Of a stretch of 64,000 nucleotides of DNA, positions 1-9,038 are shown in pieces. Source of the DNA: Streptomyces sp. NBC_00539 (GTDB lineage: Bacteria; Actinomycetota; Actinomycetes; Streptomycetales; Streptomycetaceae); NCBI RefSeq assembly GCF_036346105.1, contig NZ_CP107811.1:6715501-6779500 (forward strand), given 5' to 3'. Position numbers and translations under genes: made by a program. Under the pieces are notes generated by a model. That model ran no database searches, had not been told where the DNA came from, and saw only the letters and a list, made by a program, of their open reading frames with translations. Position 1 is the stretch's first letter. The number at the start of each line of letters is the position of its first letter.

Positions 1-1006
1 TGGCCTCGACCTGCGGGATCCCATCCCGCTCGCAGGCCGGCCGTTCCACCACCAGCGGGCCCGCGGCAAGCGCGGCGACTGCGTCCGGCCGCCGATCCAG
101 GCCGAACCCTCCCACCCGGGGCCCCCGGGCCTCGAAGCCGGTGATCAGCGCGTGCGGGAGGTAACCGGTGTGGACGGCCGGCGCCCATCCCAGGGTCCGG
201 TACGCGAGCGCGGTGAGGGCGAGGGGGACGAGCGGGAGCAGAGTACTCGGCGAGGCCGCGGGCCCCTGCAGGGCGGCGTGCCGGGCCAGAAGATCGGCGA
301 GTGCGGCATCGAAAGCCTGCCGGTCCTCGAGGACCAGGGCGCGCAACGCGTGGAGGGCCGCGCTGTCCGGCCGGTCCAGGAGCGGCTCGCCGGTTTCCTC
401 AGCGCGGGAACGGATGCGGTCCAGGGCGGCGTCGACGGCGGCGAGCTTGGCCCGCGTGCTCGGCGGGTACTCCTCGTCGTCGCCGGTGTCGTCCAGGACC
501 ACGGCCATCAGTGCGGTGGCGAGCTCGCCGGAGGGCGTGCCCTCGGCGTGTGCGGCGAACTTGTCCCGGGCGAAGTGGAAGGCCTCGCCGTGCCACTGCA
601 CCTTGTCGCGCAGCAGTACCAGACACAGCGCGTCGGTCCACTCTCCCGGCGTGACGCTCTCCGCGGGGGCATCCTCACCCGGGTCATAGCTCATGCCGAA
701 GTTCACGTAATCCAGGAAGACCTGGAAGCTGCAGTGTGGGTGGTAGGCGGCGTAGGCGACGGCGCCGGCCGCGGCCTCGCAGGCGTCCTTGAGGGCGGCC
801 TTGGCCTCCGGGGTGTTGAGGTCGGGCGTCTCGACGGAGAGGGCGCCCAAGTAGTCGAGGAACTCCTCGGCGATGGACTGCCATTCACAGGTGGTCATCC
901 GGCCCGCCCGCGACATGGACCGCACTTGGCCGCCGATCCGGTTCGTGAAGTCCTCCCGGGCAGCCGACACCGCGGCCTGGCCGACGTGATGACGCTCTAT
1001 CTGCAC
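1..1006 (-). CDS. Immunity 49 (Imm49) family protein, 3' end cut by window
   Basis: Reads leftwards off the window edge; 335 codons are visible and no stop is reached. GTG start at 1006 follows a GGGAGC Shine-Dalgarno; ATG codons about 24 and 30 codons later are alternatives. Visible motifs are FLDYVNFGMS, EWTDALCLVLL and WHGEAFHFARDKF, which I recognise from Imm49-type proteins of Streptomyces (immunity proteins of polymorphic toxin systems). The protein looks cytoplasmic and mostly helical, with no signal peptide or membrane segment. No toxin gene lies next to it inside the window; a partner could be to the left. Family assignment is from memory of the motifs, not a search. Confidence 0.7.
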   Translation of the reverse strand, partial: MQIERHHVGQAAVSAAREDFTNRIGGQVRSMSRAGRMTTCEWQSIAEEFLDYLGALSVETPDLNTPEAKAALKDACEAAAGAVAYAAYHPHCSFQVFLDYVNFGMSYDPGEDAPAESVTPGEWTDALCLVLLRDKVQWHGEAFHFARDKFAAHAEGTPSGELATALMAVVLDDTGDDEEYPPSTRAKLAAVDAALDRIRSRAEETGEPLLDRPDSAALHALRALVLEDRQAFDAALADLLARHAALQGPAASPSTLLPLVPLALTALAYRTLGWAPAVHTGYLPHALITGFEARGPRVGGFGLDRRPDAVAALAAGPLVVERPACERDGIPQVEA

Positions 1007-1552
1007 AGCCTTGCTCCCTGATCAAATGTTGTGAACAGCCTAGATGTCGGGTCTGACAGGCAGTCGGGGGGCCTGGGCGCGCCTCCCGGCCCAATGTCCT
1101 CGGCCGGATGGCGGGTGGTTGCGGGTCTTCGGCAGCCCCGCGCGGGGAGCGGCGCACGGGGTGCCGGGGCTGGCTCGGGCCAAGCGGTTCCCCGACGATA
1201 TCGCTCCAAGGGCACTGAACGGCGATCAGGGCCTGTCCTCGTTCCCGCCCCTGTGGTCCGCCGAGGCGCGCCAGGACATCTCTGCGGTCAGCCGGCGCGC
1301 CGTTCCCATGGCGGAGGTGCTCGGTCTCGCCCGGGACTCATGCCACCAGTTCGACGGGGTTGATCCGGGCTTGCTCGGTGCCGTGTGAACCGGTCGCCCG
1401 GTCCGGACGGCGGGAGCGGATCAGAGCGGCGGCGATCCCGGCAGAGGCCCTCATACAGAGGCCCTCACACAGAGCCGGGGCCACGCTGCGGCAAGCAGCG
1501 GTGAGGACGGGGTGGAGGACGTGCCCCTACATGACCGCCCGGACCTCGCTGC
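1007..1552. other. Gene-poor stretch, nothing recognised
   Basis: About 545 bp between the start of the Imm49-like gene and the end of the HopJ-like gene. It is open in several frames, as is usual for such GC-rich DNA, but no frame combines a ribosome binding site with a recognisable protein. It includes the Imm49-like gene's promoter region. Confidence 0.5.
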
Positions 1553-1894
1553 TCAGCTCTTGCGGGCCAACGGTTGTCCGGCGAAGCTCACCCCTGCCAG
1601 GCCGTGGGCCATGAGGTTGCGGATGTTGCCGTGATCGGTGCCGTTCGGCGTCGCCAGCACACTGCGGTAGTGCTCACCGAACGCCAGCAGCGCCTCTTGG
1701 TCGCTCAGCCCTTCCAGCAGGGCCAGTCCCAGCGTCTTGCAGGAACCCTCGTTCTCGCCCGCGGCATTTTCCAGTTCCCCGTTGCGGAACGCTTGCGGCT
1801 GGTACTCGTAGTGCGCGGCGATGAAGGCCAAGGTATCGGCGAACTCGTGCTCGCCTGACGAGAGGCTTGCACGCAGCGAGTCGAGATCAGTCAT
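1553..1894 (-). CDS. HopJ type III effector family protein
   Basis: 113 residues, the usual length for this family (about 110). Conserved features are the central ENAAGENEGSCK motif and the C-terminal HGNIRNLMAHGLAGVSF segment, both typical of HopJ-like proteins. Despite the name, the family is widespread in free-living bacteria without type III secretion, and its function is unknown; here it is probably a soluble cytoplasmic protein. ATG start (protein MTDLDSLRA) preceded by GAAAGCGAC. It stands alone, with no operon partner. Confidence 0.85.
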   Translation of the reverse strand: MTDLDSLRASLSSGEHEFADTLAFIAAHYEYQPQAFRNGELENAAGENEGSCKTLGLALLEGLSDQEALLAFGEHYRSVLATPNGTDHGNIRNLMAHGLAGVSFAGQPLARKS

Positions 1895-2286
1895 GTCGCT
1901 TTCCTCGGGTTGAACGGACGATCCGGTTGCCGTCCGTGACCGGACGACACTACCCGCCGGGAGGCCGGCCGGTAGAAGTCGTGTCAGATATCGGAACGGG
2001 CCGGTACCTCCGCGATCAAAGCCAACGGTGTGTGACCGCGCGACCCTCCCCGCCGTGGGCCGGTTCGGTCCGGGCGATCGCTCCCTGAGGTCAGTGCCGC
2101 CCGGCAGGCGGCTGCCGGCCGCGCACTACGGCAACGGGACCACACCGATCGGTGAGGACGAGAACAACAGGCTGCGGCGCACCATCGTGGCCTACGAGGC
2201 GACCGCGGCCGGGGTCCGCGGCGGTGGTGTCAGTGGGCCGGGCTATTCTTCCCGGCACCGCAAACCGACCGTGAGGACCACCCGAA
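1895..2286. other. Intergenic region, nothing recognised
   Basis: Roughly 390 bp between the divergent HopJ-like and DUF4246 genes. It must hold both promoters. No clear palindrome, RNA or small gene was seen. Confidence 0.45.
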
Positions 2287-3795
2287 GTGACCGGCCTGTC
2301 CGCCTTCCCGCTGCCCTTCCAAAGCTCCAGCTCCCCGGCGTTCGCGACGCCCCGGACGCTGCGGGAACTGCAGATGATGCAGTGCAGCGCGCAGCTGCGC
2401 GCGAAGCCCGCGTGGTTCGACAAGATGAACGACGCCGAAATCGCCGCCAGGTGGACGCGGGAGGCGGTGGCGCAGGGCCTGACCGAAGCGCAAGTGCGGT
2501 ACGTGCTCGCCGAGTTGGGGTACTACGCCGCGCTCCGGGACGGGCGGACCGGCATCGAGGTGTCCGCGGTGGACGGGGTCTGGCAGTCGGACTCCCTCGT
2601 CGACGAGCAGCTCAGGACCCGGCTGCGCGAGGCGGTCCGGGTCCTGGAAGAGGTCCCCGAAGCGGAGCGGGACTGGCATCCCGGATCCGCCGGCAAGGTG
2701 CTGGACCTCGTGCATCCCTCACTGTTCTGCCTGGTGAGGGACGTGAGCGGAGGCCCCGAGCGAGCCTGGCAGAACCCGACGAAGCACTATGCGAAGTACG
2801 AGTTCTCGGAGAGGTTCCAGTGGCTGCCCACCGACGTCGACGTCAGTGACGACGGCGCCGTCACCTTCCGCTCGTACGTCAACAACGTCCACCCCGAGAC
2901 GCATCACGCACTGGCCACCGTCCTTCCCGACGTGTTCGCGCGCCTGCGCCCGCTGTTCGAGAACGTGCTCACCGATCTGCGGCACCCCCGGCCCCCGCGG
3001 ATCGAGGCCGATCCCTACGGCTGGTACGACTCGGAGCCGGAGTATCCGGTCCATTCGTCCTTCAGTGACAAGGCGGCCTACACGGACGCCCGCGCCGCAT
3101 GGGAAGAGGCCTATGAGGCCTGGTTCGAGGACCGCCGCCCGATCGTCCCGGACGCCCCGGACTTCACCCCGCCCGCACTGCCCGACGCGTCCGCCCGGGT
3201 CGACCTCCGCGGCCGCCGGCTCCAGGTCATCGTCAAGCTGGCCACCGTCCACCTCACCCCGGACGAGCCCGAGTACCCCGGCGGTTCCTGGCACGTCGAG
3301 GGCATGCTGAACGAGCGGATCGTCTCGACCGGCATCTACTACTGGGACAGCGAGAACATCACCGAGAGCCGGCTGGGGTTCCGGGCCGCACTCGACGACC
3401 CGCACTACGAACAGAACGACGACACCGGGGTGCGCGAGGTCTACGGCCTGGAGGACGAAGCCGCGCTGAACCAGGTGCTGGGCTCGGTAGCGACCCCGGC
3501 GGGCCGCTGCCTGGCGTTCCCCAACGTCCTGCAGCACCGCGTGGACGGGTTCCGCCTCGCGGACCCCGCCCGCCCGGGGCACCGGAAGATCCTCGCGTTC
3601 TTCCTGGTCGACCCGGCGGAACAGATCGTCTCGACCTCCGACGTGCCGCCGCAGCAACCCTGGTCCGACACCTCGACCATGACGCTCGAACAGGCCAAGG
3701 CGTACCGCGAAGAACTCATGCAGGAAAGGAAGTTCTTCGTCGACGAACACAACGAGCAGCTCTACGAACGGGAATTCTCCCTCTGCGAGCACTGA
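2287..3795 (+). CDS. DUF4246 domain protein (possible Fe(II)/2-oxoglutarate-type enzyme)
   Basis: 502 residues, covering the full DUF4246 length. The N-terminal quarter carries the typical opening (LRAKPAWFDKM) and the middle has PTKHYAKYEFSERFQWLP. The C-terminal half contains GGSWHVEGMLNE with His336 and Glu338, then QHRVDGF with His417 and RPGHRKILAFFLVDP. A His-x-Glu followed about 80 residues later by His, with a downstream Arg, resembles the metal site of Fe(II)/2-oxoglutarate oxygenases, but that is inference because the family is uncharacterised. GTG start at 2287; a later ATG (near 2370) would remove conserved sequence. Single gene followed at once by a strong terminator. Confidence 0.85.
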   Translation: MTGLSAFPLPFQSSSSPAFATPRTLRELQMMQCSAQLRAKPAWFDKMNDAEIAARWTREAVAQGLTEAQVRYVLAELGYYAALRDGRTGIEVSAVDGVWQSDSLVDEQLRTRLREAVRVLEEVPEAERDWHPGSAGKVLDLVHPSLFCLVRDVSGGPERAWQNPTKHYAKYEFSERFQWLPTDVDVSDDGAVTFRSYVNNVHPETHHALATVLPDVFARLRPLFENVLTDLRHPRPPRIEADPYGWYDSEPEYPVHSSFSDKAAYTDARAAWEEAYEAWFEDRRPIVPDAPDFTPPALPDASARVDLRGRRLQVIVKLATVHLTPDEPEYPGGSWHVEGMLNERIVSTGIYYWDSENITESRLGFRAALDDPHYEQNDDTGVREVYGLEDEAALNQVLGSVATPAGRCLAFPNVLQHRVDGFRLADPARPGHRKILAFFLVDPAEQIVSTSDVPPQQPWSDTSTMTLEQAKAYREELMQERKFFVDEHNEQLYEREFSLCEH

Positions 3796-3799
3796 ACCG

Positions 3800-3834
3800 C
3801 CGGTACGGGGCCCTGATCGGGGGCCCCGTACCGG
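3800..3834 (+). terminator. Strong intrinsic-type terminator after the DUF4246 gene
   Basis: Perfect 14-bp stem (3800-3813 with 3821-3834) around a 7-nt loop, 4 bp after the stop codon at 3795. There is no U-tract, which is common for Streptomyces terminators. Confidence 0.8.
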
Positions 3835-3875
3835 GCACCGCCGCGAAAGCCGGAACCAAACGTCGGCCCGGCGCC

Positions 3876-4131
3876 TCAGAGGCTGGTGGCCGCGTGGACC
3901 CGGTTGAGGAGGATCAGGATGTCGTACGCCGGGCTCATCGCGGGGGTGTGCAGCGGGTCCTTCTCGAAGGACGAGCCGGCACACCGGATCGGGGCGTCCC
4001 CGACCAGTCCAGCACGCAGTCCGCACGTCCCTCACGCGTATTGCGTACTCGTCGGTGCTGAGCGCCATCAACGGGTGGGCCAAGCCCAGCGGGAGCTGGA
4101 AGGCCACGTCACCGGCGATGTTGGTCTGAGA
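3876..4131 (-). pseudogene. Frameshifted remnant of an unknown protein
   Basis: On the minus strand two reading frames each carry protein-like sequence that meets near 4010. One frame gives FQLPLGLAHPLMALSTDEYA and IRVRDVRTA; the other gives GDAPIRCAGSSFEKDPLHTP and AYDILILLNRVHAATSL, then a stop at 3876-3878. A frame change is needed to join them, so this is most likely the decayed C-terminal part of a gene. I do not recognise the family. Confidence 0.4.
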
Positions 4132-4450
4132 CCTGTGCATAGGCCGGCTGACCGGCGGCGGCCGCCACTGTCCAAGGGGGGGGGCGACCAGACAGCCGTA
4201 CAGCACGCACTGCGGCTGACCAGCGACGGTCCGCAACGCACCTTGACGGAGCCGCTTGGGAGCGGCCATGGGGTGTGGCGACCGGGTCGGCTTGGCGCGC
4301 AGGGGTCGGCCCCGCTCCGCAAGTTGTCGCGCACCGGACACGCTGTTGATCGTGGTGAGATCGCCGTACATAGGGTGGGAGGGGCGTGGATCCGCACAAG
4401 GTGTCCAACGCCGTCGGCGGTGCCGCCGCCTGACGGAAGGAGGGCTCTGA
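4132..4450. other. Gap with no recognised gene
   Basis: About 320 bp. It ends with a frame reading VDPHKVSNAVGGAAA and then a stop, just before the ribosome binding site of the next gene. This may be the tail of a lost upstream operon gene, but it is closed upstream by a TAG. Confidence 0.35.
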
Positions 4451-4675
4451 ATGCCCGCGACACTGCCCGTGCCGGTCGAAATGCGCCTGCCGGAGGACTG
4501 GCTTCCGGCCAAGTCGAACGCTGATGTCGCAGACGAAGTGGCCTTCGCCGCTGGCGAATCAGTGGAGAGACTGCGGCACATCGCCGATTCGGTGGAGGTG
4601 ATCGACCGCCGAGAGGCTGGCCCGGCGAACACACCGGCCCTGACCCAGCACGTGTCTCTCAGGGCGGGGGTGTGA
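4451..4675 (+). CDS. Short LpqN/DUF1795-like protein, probably internally deleted
   Basis: 74 residues starting MPATLPVPVEMRLPEDW after a good AAGGAGGG site. Streptomyces relatives that I recall open the same way but are about twice as long; here the opening passes directly into ESVERLRHIADSVEVIDR and ends soon after TPALTQHVSLRA. The central and C-terminal parts of the fold therefore seem missing, and function is doubtful. Its stop overlaps the GTG of the next gene by 4 bp (GTGA), showing translational coupling. Such genes often sit in type VII (WXG100) secretion neighbourhoods; no other such gene is present here. Confidence 0.5.
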   Translation: MPATLPVPVEMRLPEDWLPAKSNADVADEVAFAAGESVERLRHIADSVEVIDRREAGPANTPALTQHVSLRAGV

Positions 4676-5142
4676 CCATGAGCCGCTTCACGGACAGGTG
4701 GACCGGCACCACATATCCGCGCCCCGGTGTCGCAGCACGGTCGGCCCAGGAGGTCCGGGCCGCACTCCTCTCCGTCAGCGACCGTGACGGCAGGTTCGTC
4801 GTGCGTGAGGGAAGCCCGAAGGAAGGCGCCGACGTGGTAGCAGAGTTCGAGTACCCGGCGCTGGACGTCACCCTCAGAATCCGGATGCGTCTGAGACCTG
4901 CGACGCACGAGGTCCGCGTCCTCGAAGAGTGTTGGGAGCCGACGGCTGACGCAGCCCGTAGGCAGTACGGCCGTGGACCGGCCGACAAGGTGTACCGGCA
5001 GTGGGAGATCAAGTCAGGGGTGGATGGCCGCCGCCACAAGACCGAGACGTTCCGCTTCAGTACGCAGGACATGAGGAACCCCCTGCAACGAGCGGTCCTT
5101 GACGCGGGATGGATCTGGCGCGGCGTGCTCTTCAAGCTATGA
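4672..5142 (+). CDS. Conserved hypothetical protein coupled to the LpqN-like gene
   Basis: 156 residues, soluble, with no signal or membrane segment. It starts at the GTG that overlaps the previous stop; an ATG two codons later is equally possible. The body (SVSDRDGRFVVREGSPKEGA, VVAEFEYPALDVTLRIRM, TFRFSTQDMRNPLQRAVLDA) looks like a compact alpha+beta domain. I know similar hypotheticals in Streptomyces but no function. The overlap with the upstream gene says the two are made together. Confidence 0.6.
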   Translation: MTMSRFTDRWTGTTYPRPGVAARSAQEVRAALLSVSDRDGRFVVREGSPKEGADVVAEFEYPALDVTLRIRMRLRPATHEVRVLEECWEPTADAARRQYGRGPADKVYRQWEIKSGVDGRRHKTETFRFSTQDMRNPLQRAVLDAGWIWRGVLFKL

Positions 5143-5212
5143 CCGGGGCCCGGGGGGCGCCGATCGGGTTATGTGACACGGAGGGTTTGCGCGCTCCGCT
5201 AGGGTGCGCCGC

Positions 5213-5563
5213 ATGGGCGACAGCACTTCATGGCAGCAGCACTCAACGGCGACGCAGACCTTGTACTTCCATCGTGACTATCTCGATGCGGTACGCGCCG
5301 AACGGAAGACGACCACGATACGTTTCCGTGACCCGGTGGAGACGGGCTCGGTGAGCCTGGTGTTCGAGTTGGACGACGAGGTGGCACTATCGGGTGTCGT
5401 CACGCAGGTCACTGCTATGACAGTTGCCGAGCTGAGCGAGTCGGACGCCCGGGCGGACGGTTTCCGTGATCTCGCCGAGCTGCACGACAAACTGCGGTTT
5501 CACTACCCTCAGATCCAGCCGACCGACACCATCGCCATCGTGCACTTCCAATTGGTGAAATGA
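5213..5563 (+). CDS. ASCH domain-containing protein
   Basis: 116 residues. The core TLYFHRDYLDAVRAERKTTT followed by IRFRDPVETGSVSLVFEL matches the start of ASCH domains (PUA-like beta barrels thought to bind RNA or modified nucleosides), where a lysine-threonine pair after the first helix is typical. ATG at 5213 is 8 nt after an AGGG; a GTG at 5204 in frame is an alternative. Single gene with no operon. The RNA-binding role is family knowledge, not shown here. Confidence 0.75.
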   Translation: MGDSTSWQQHSTATQTLYFHRDYLDAVRAERKTTTIRFRDPVETGSVSLVFELDDEVALSGVVTQVTAMTVAELSESDARADGFRDLAELHDKLRFHYPQIQPTDTIAIVHFQLVK

Positions 5564-5795
5564 GTGAGTGACCCCGGGCATCGACTGGAGTGCCTCCCCG
5601 CATGATCACGGCGCTTCGGGACGCGGGCGCCCCCAGCGCTGCTGACGCCGCTGCGCATGCGGGGCACGTTCAGCCGCGCTGGGCCGGCCAGACCTTAAGG
5701 GTGGCGGGCATTGCTGTCGCGCCAACTCGTCGAGGCGGCCCGAACGCATCGAAGTCGAAGGTGCGTTGGTGGGAGACCGTGGCACGATGTACGGC

Positions 5796-5979
5796 ATGAC
5801 GACGAGTGGGCAACGTGCACTGGTACTGCTGCGGTAATCCCCTCGAAGCCCGTGCGCTCCTCGATACCGCGATGCAGGCCATGCGGCCTCGAACGGCTCG
5901 CGAACTCCGACAGGCCGTCGGCCGGTTCGACGCCGTCCGGAACCAACCGTCACCGTCGTACGATCTGGGCGAAGGCTGA
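5796..5979 (+). pseudogene. Small Cys-containing protein, N-terminus frameshifted
   Basis: A frame from GTG 5806 to TGA 5977-5979 reads VGNVHWYCCGNPLEARALL and ends with RELRQAVGRFDAVRNQ, which looks like a genuine conserved Streptomyces protein (WYCCGNPLEAR with paired cysteines). The natural start, ATG at 5796 or 5787 giving MTTSG, is in a different frame that stops after 13 codons. A one- or two-base indel near 5806 best explains this. If GTG 5806 were used, a 57-residue protein could still be made. Confidence 0.4.
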
Positions 5980-6026
5980 AGAAGGGCTCGTGTGGAACGC
6001 CGTCCCCGGCGTGTGATGCTGGTGTC

Positions 6027-6527
6027 ATGACTGATCACCGTGGGGTTGTCATCGTCCGCTGGCCGGACCAGGCCCCTGCGATCGAGGACGACCTGGCCGC
6101 GCTGCTGGCGGCCTACCACGTGCGGACGCAGGCCGAGAAGGGCGAATCCGTGGCCGATGTGGACGGGCTGCCGGACCGCTACGGGGCGGAGATCTCTGAC
6201 CCGCGGTCTGCATTTGCCGGTGATGTCGTGCTGGTGGCCCTCTTGGGGGAATCCGCTGCGGGCTGCCTGGTGGTGACCGCCCCCTCCAATGGTCGGTCGG
6301 AGATCAAGAGGCTCTGGACGAACCCTGAGTTCCGTGGTCGGGGCATCGCATCCGCCCTGCTCGGCGCCGCCCTTGCGCATGCCGTGGGAAACGGCGTGGA
6401 CACCGTGCGGCTCTCGGTGTGGGAGTGGCGGACCGGAGCCATCGCCCTGTACGAACGGTTCGGCTTCACCGTTACCGGGTCATGGGACGAGAGGGCTCAG
6501 CTGGTGTGCATGCAGCGGGCTGCCTGA
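6027..6527 (+). CDS. GNAT family N-acetyltransferase
   Basis: 166 residues, one GNAT fold: beta4 VVLVALLGESAAGCLVV, motif A EIKRLWTNPEFRGRGIASAL with the R-G-x-G-I-A acetyl-CoA pyrophosphate loop, and motif B with GAIALYERFGF near the C-terminus. ATG start at 6027. Transfers an acetyl group from acetyl-CoA to an amine; the substrate cannot be read from sequence. Single gene, followed directly by a transposase remnant. Confidence 0.88.
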   Translation: MTDHRGVVIVRWPDQAPAIEDDLAALLAAYHVRTQAEKGESVADVDGLPDRYGAEISDPRSAFAGDVVLVALLGESAAGCLVVTAPSNGRSEIKRLWTNPEFRGRGIASALLGAALAHAVGNGVDTVRLSVWEWRTGAIALYERFGFTVTGSWDERAQLVCMQRAA

Positions 6528-6649
6528 GTGGTCACATCCATTCGTTGATGGCCGCGACGACGACGGCCGACGCGCGGACCGGGATTCTTGCGGGAGGCGT
6601 AGGCCTTGTCGGTGACGCGTACCCGCCTCGGCCGGGTACGCGGCCTGCA
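6528..6649 (-). mobile_element. IS5-type transposase remnant
   Basis: On the minus strand, 41 codons read RPRTRPRRVRVTDKAYASRK and NPGPRVGRRRRG, which matches the region around the second catalytic Asp (x-D-K-A-Y-x-S-R) of IS5-like DDE transposases. The rest of the element and its inverted repeats are gone. It abuts the GNAT stop codon. Confidence 0.6.
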
Positions 6650-6753
6650 CGGCCCCAGACGGGAACCCGGATGCGGCCCAGGGCTCCTCGCGGGGTCCCC
6701 TATGCTCGCGAGACGGTCGGTAGGAACAGCTCATTTGGGGGGCGCGGAGCCGC

Positions 6754-7479
6754 ATGGCTGACGAGATCAAGTACGAGTACAAGACCGTGCAGACAGTTCG
6801 CGGCACCGACAACTTGGTGATCTCGAAGATGCAGAAGGAGGACTGGGAGCTCGTGGAGCAGGCCCAGGGCAGGCTGCGCTCCACCCTCACCTTCCGTCGG
6901 CCGAAGAAGCCGCAGCCGTGGCTCCTGATCGGCGCGGTGGCCGCCGTCCTGGTGATCCTCGCCATCGTCATCGGCGTTGGCACTGCACTGAGTGACGGAG
7001 GCGGGAAGAAGGACGGGGCCGGCAAGCCGACGACCGCTGCGAGCGCGAAGCCTTCGTCTGCGACGACTCCGACTGCGGCCGAGTCGGCTGCCAGCGAGGT
7101 GATCACGCCTCAGAACGACCCGGAGTTCGCGGCGCTGCTGAAGGCGGACTCATGCGACGAGGCGAACTCGGGCTTCGCGACCAGACACAAGGGCCAGACG
7201 GTCGCGTTCGACGGCTCGATCGTCAATATGGCGCGCCACGGTGACTACGACACGCGCTACGACTTCCTCCTGGGCCCGGGCGACAAGGGGCCGAAGACGG
7301 AACTCGGGCCGGCCTTCAAGTACGAGGACGTCAACATCGGCGACCTGAAACTGACCGGCAAGGCGATCCCCGCCACCGTGGGCGCAGGCGATAAGTTCCG
7401 CTTCGTAGCCGAGGTGCGCGAATTCAACGCGGACCAGTGCCTCTTCTTCCTCGACCCCGTGTCGACAGAAACCCGGTAG
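6754..7479 (+). CDS. DUF4839 domain membrane-anchored protein
   Basis: 241 residues. Residues 1-52 form a small DUF4177-like module (YEYKTVQTV, MQKEDWELVEQ, RLRSTLTFRR). Residues 55-78 are one transmembrane helix, 80-115 a Ser/Thr/Ala-rich linker, and 116-241 the DUF4839 domain (LLKADSCDEANSGF, GQTVAFDGSIVNM, DKFRFVAEVREFN). Topology suggests the C-terminal domain is outside the membrane. ATG at 6754. Single gene, function unknown. Confidence 0.82.
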   Translation: MADEIKYEYKTVQTVRGTDNLVISKMQKEDWELVEQAQGRLRSTLTFRRPKKPQPWLLIGAVAAVLVILAIVIGVGTALSDGGGKKDGAGKPTTAASAKPSSATTPTAAESAASEVITPQNDPEFAALLKADSCDEANSGFATRHKGQTVAFDGSIVNMARHGDYDTRYDFLLGPGDKGPKTELGPAFKYEDVNIGDLKLTGKAIPATVGAGDKFRFVAEVREFNADQCLFFLDPVSTETR

Positions 7480-7710
7480 TCAGGATGGGCAGCCGAGTCA
7501 TCGCGGACCAGAGGGGCCGCCACATGCTGATCATCCCGGCTTTCGTGGGTCACTCGGCCTCCCGTAGACCTGCGCCGTGGGCGGCCTGCGGGCAGCGGGA
7601 TCCCCGGACGGTCGGTTCGCGAGGCAGACGGACCCGTCGCCGGCTGATGCATCCTTGCCGGCCGGCTAACTCACGCGACCGCCGTCGGCAGTGATGCGAG
7701 ACTCGCTCCC

Positions 7711-8304
7711 ATGAAGCCCAATGATCCTAAAGACGACCTGCACCGCTACCTCAAAGCAGCTCGCGAAGCCGTCATGTGGAAGCTGGACGGATTGTCCGAA
7801 TACGACATCCGCCGCCCCCTGACGCCGACTGGAACCAACCTCCTCGGCCTCGTCAAACACCTCGCCAGCGTCGAGCTCGGGTACTTCGGCCCGACCTTCG
7901 GCCGCCCCCACAACGAGGACCTCCCCTGGCACGAGGAGGGCGCCGAGCCGAACTCGGACATGTGGGCGCCCGCCGAGGAGTCGCGCGAGGATGTTCTCGG
8001 CCTCTACCGCCGCGCCTGGGCGCACGCGGACGCGACGATCGAGGCGCTACCGCTCGACGCGATGGGCCGCGTCGCGTGGTGGGGCGACAGCGGAGACGTG
8101 ACGCTTCAGCGGATCATGCTGCACATGACGGCCGAGACGAACCGGCACGCCGGCCACGCCGACATCGTCCGAGAGCTGATCGACGGCAAGGTCGGTATGC
8201 GGGAGGACAACAGCAACATGGATGGCGGCGACGAGGCGTGGTACCAGGAGCACTGGAACCGACTGGAGGCGTCCGCCAAGGAGGCTCAGGCCAAGCAGCG
8301 CTGA
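7711..8304 (+). CDS. DinB family protein (DUF664)
   Basis: 197 residues, a four-helix DinB-like domain. Metal-ligand histidines of the family are visible: LLGLVKHLASVE near residue 52, and LHMTAETNRHAGHADIVREL near residues 134-152. Members are often thiol-dependent metalloenzymes or proteins of unknown role. ATG at 7711. Single gene; the 230 bp upstream hold nothing recognisable. Confidence 0.85.
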   Translation: MKPNDPKDDLHRYLKAAREAVMWKLDGLSEYDIRRPLTPTGTNLLGLVKHLASVELGYFGPTFGRPHNEDLPWHEEGAEPNSDMWAPAEESREDVLGLYRRAWAHADATIEALPLDAMGRVAWWGDSGDVTLQRIMLHMTAETNRHAGHADIVRELIDGKVGMREDNSNMDGGDEAWYQEHWNRLEASAKEAQAKQR

Positions 8305-8478
8305 GGTCGTTCGGGGAGGGGTGTGAGGCTGGGTTCCTCGGGTGCTGTCGAGACGGCCAGGGCGGTGACTTGTGCACGCGCCGTCGCTGCAGTCGCCCGC
8401 TGAAGGGCTAGCCTCGGCTCACCGGCCGGTCCGGCTCCGCCGCCCGCACGGGACCTGGCAGCCGAAGGAGTCTTTCCC

Positions 8479-8946
8479 ATGACCACACGTCTCGACAGAA
8501 GCCGGCCCTATGCCGTCGCCCTGTTCCGCATCGTCACGGGGCTGTTGTTCGCCTCGCACGGTGCCGCTGCCCTCTTCGGTGTCCTCGGTGGCGCGCACGG
8601 TGGCGGCACGGTCGCGTTCGGGGTCTGGCCCGACTGGTATGCCGCAGTCATCGAGTTGGCCGCGGGGGGCTTGGTCCTGCTCGGTCTGGGCACCCGGGCG
8701 GCGGCTCTCCTTGCCTCCGGCTCGATGGCGTACGCCTACTTCACCGTCCACCAGCCTCACGCCCTGTGGCCGTTGCAGAACCACGGAGAGGCTTCCGTGA
8801 TGTTCTGCTGGGCGTTTCTGCTTCTGGTGTTCACCGGACCGGGCGCTCTCGCACTGGACCGGCTGCCCGCCCTGCTTGCCGCGCGGCGCCTGCGCAGCCG
8901 TGGAGCCGTCCCCGCCGAGGCCGCTTCTTCCGGGTCACCCCACTGA
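8479..8946 (+). CDS. DoxX family membrane protein
   Basis: 155 residues with four predicted membrane helices. The first has the typical ALFRIVTGLLFASHGAAALF, followed by a Gly-rich loop and IELAAGGLVLLGLGTR, as in DoxX/thiosulfate:quinone oxidoreductase small-subunit relatives. ATG at 8479 after GAAGGAG. Exact function is unknown; some relatives form membrane oxidoreductase complexes. Convergent with the next gene. Confidence 0.85.
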   Translation: MTTRLDRSRPYAVALFRIVTGLLFASHGAAALFGVLGGAHGGGTVAFGVWPDWYAAVIELAAGGLVLLGLGTRAAALLASGSMAYAYFTVHQPHALWPLQNHGEASVMFCWAFLLLVFTGPGALALDRLPALLAARRLRSRGAVPAEAASSGSPH

Positions 8947-9038
8947 TCCAGGGGAGGTCGCGCCGGGTGGGGCGCGCCGCTGGAGGAACTGTCGTCAGAG
9001 TGATGCGTCAGCCCCTTGAGCGCGACCAAACACGCTCC

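Noticed and set aside
2719-4908. 729-residue open frame on the minus strand
   Set aside because: Antisense shadow of the DUF4246 gene and neighbours; Arg/Gly/Val-skewed composition and no recognisable domain.
5670-6380. 236-residue minus-strand frame
   Set aside because: Lies antisense to the GNAT gene and the small Cys-protein remnant; no domain features.
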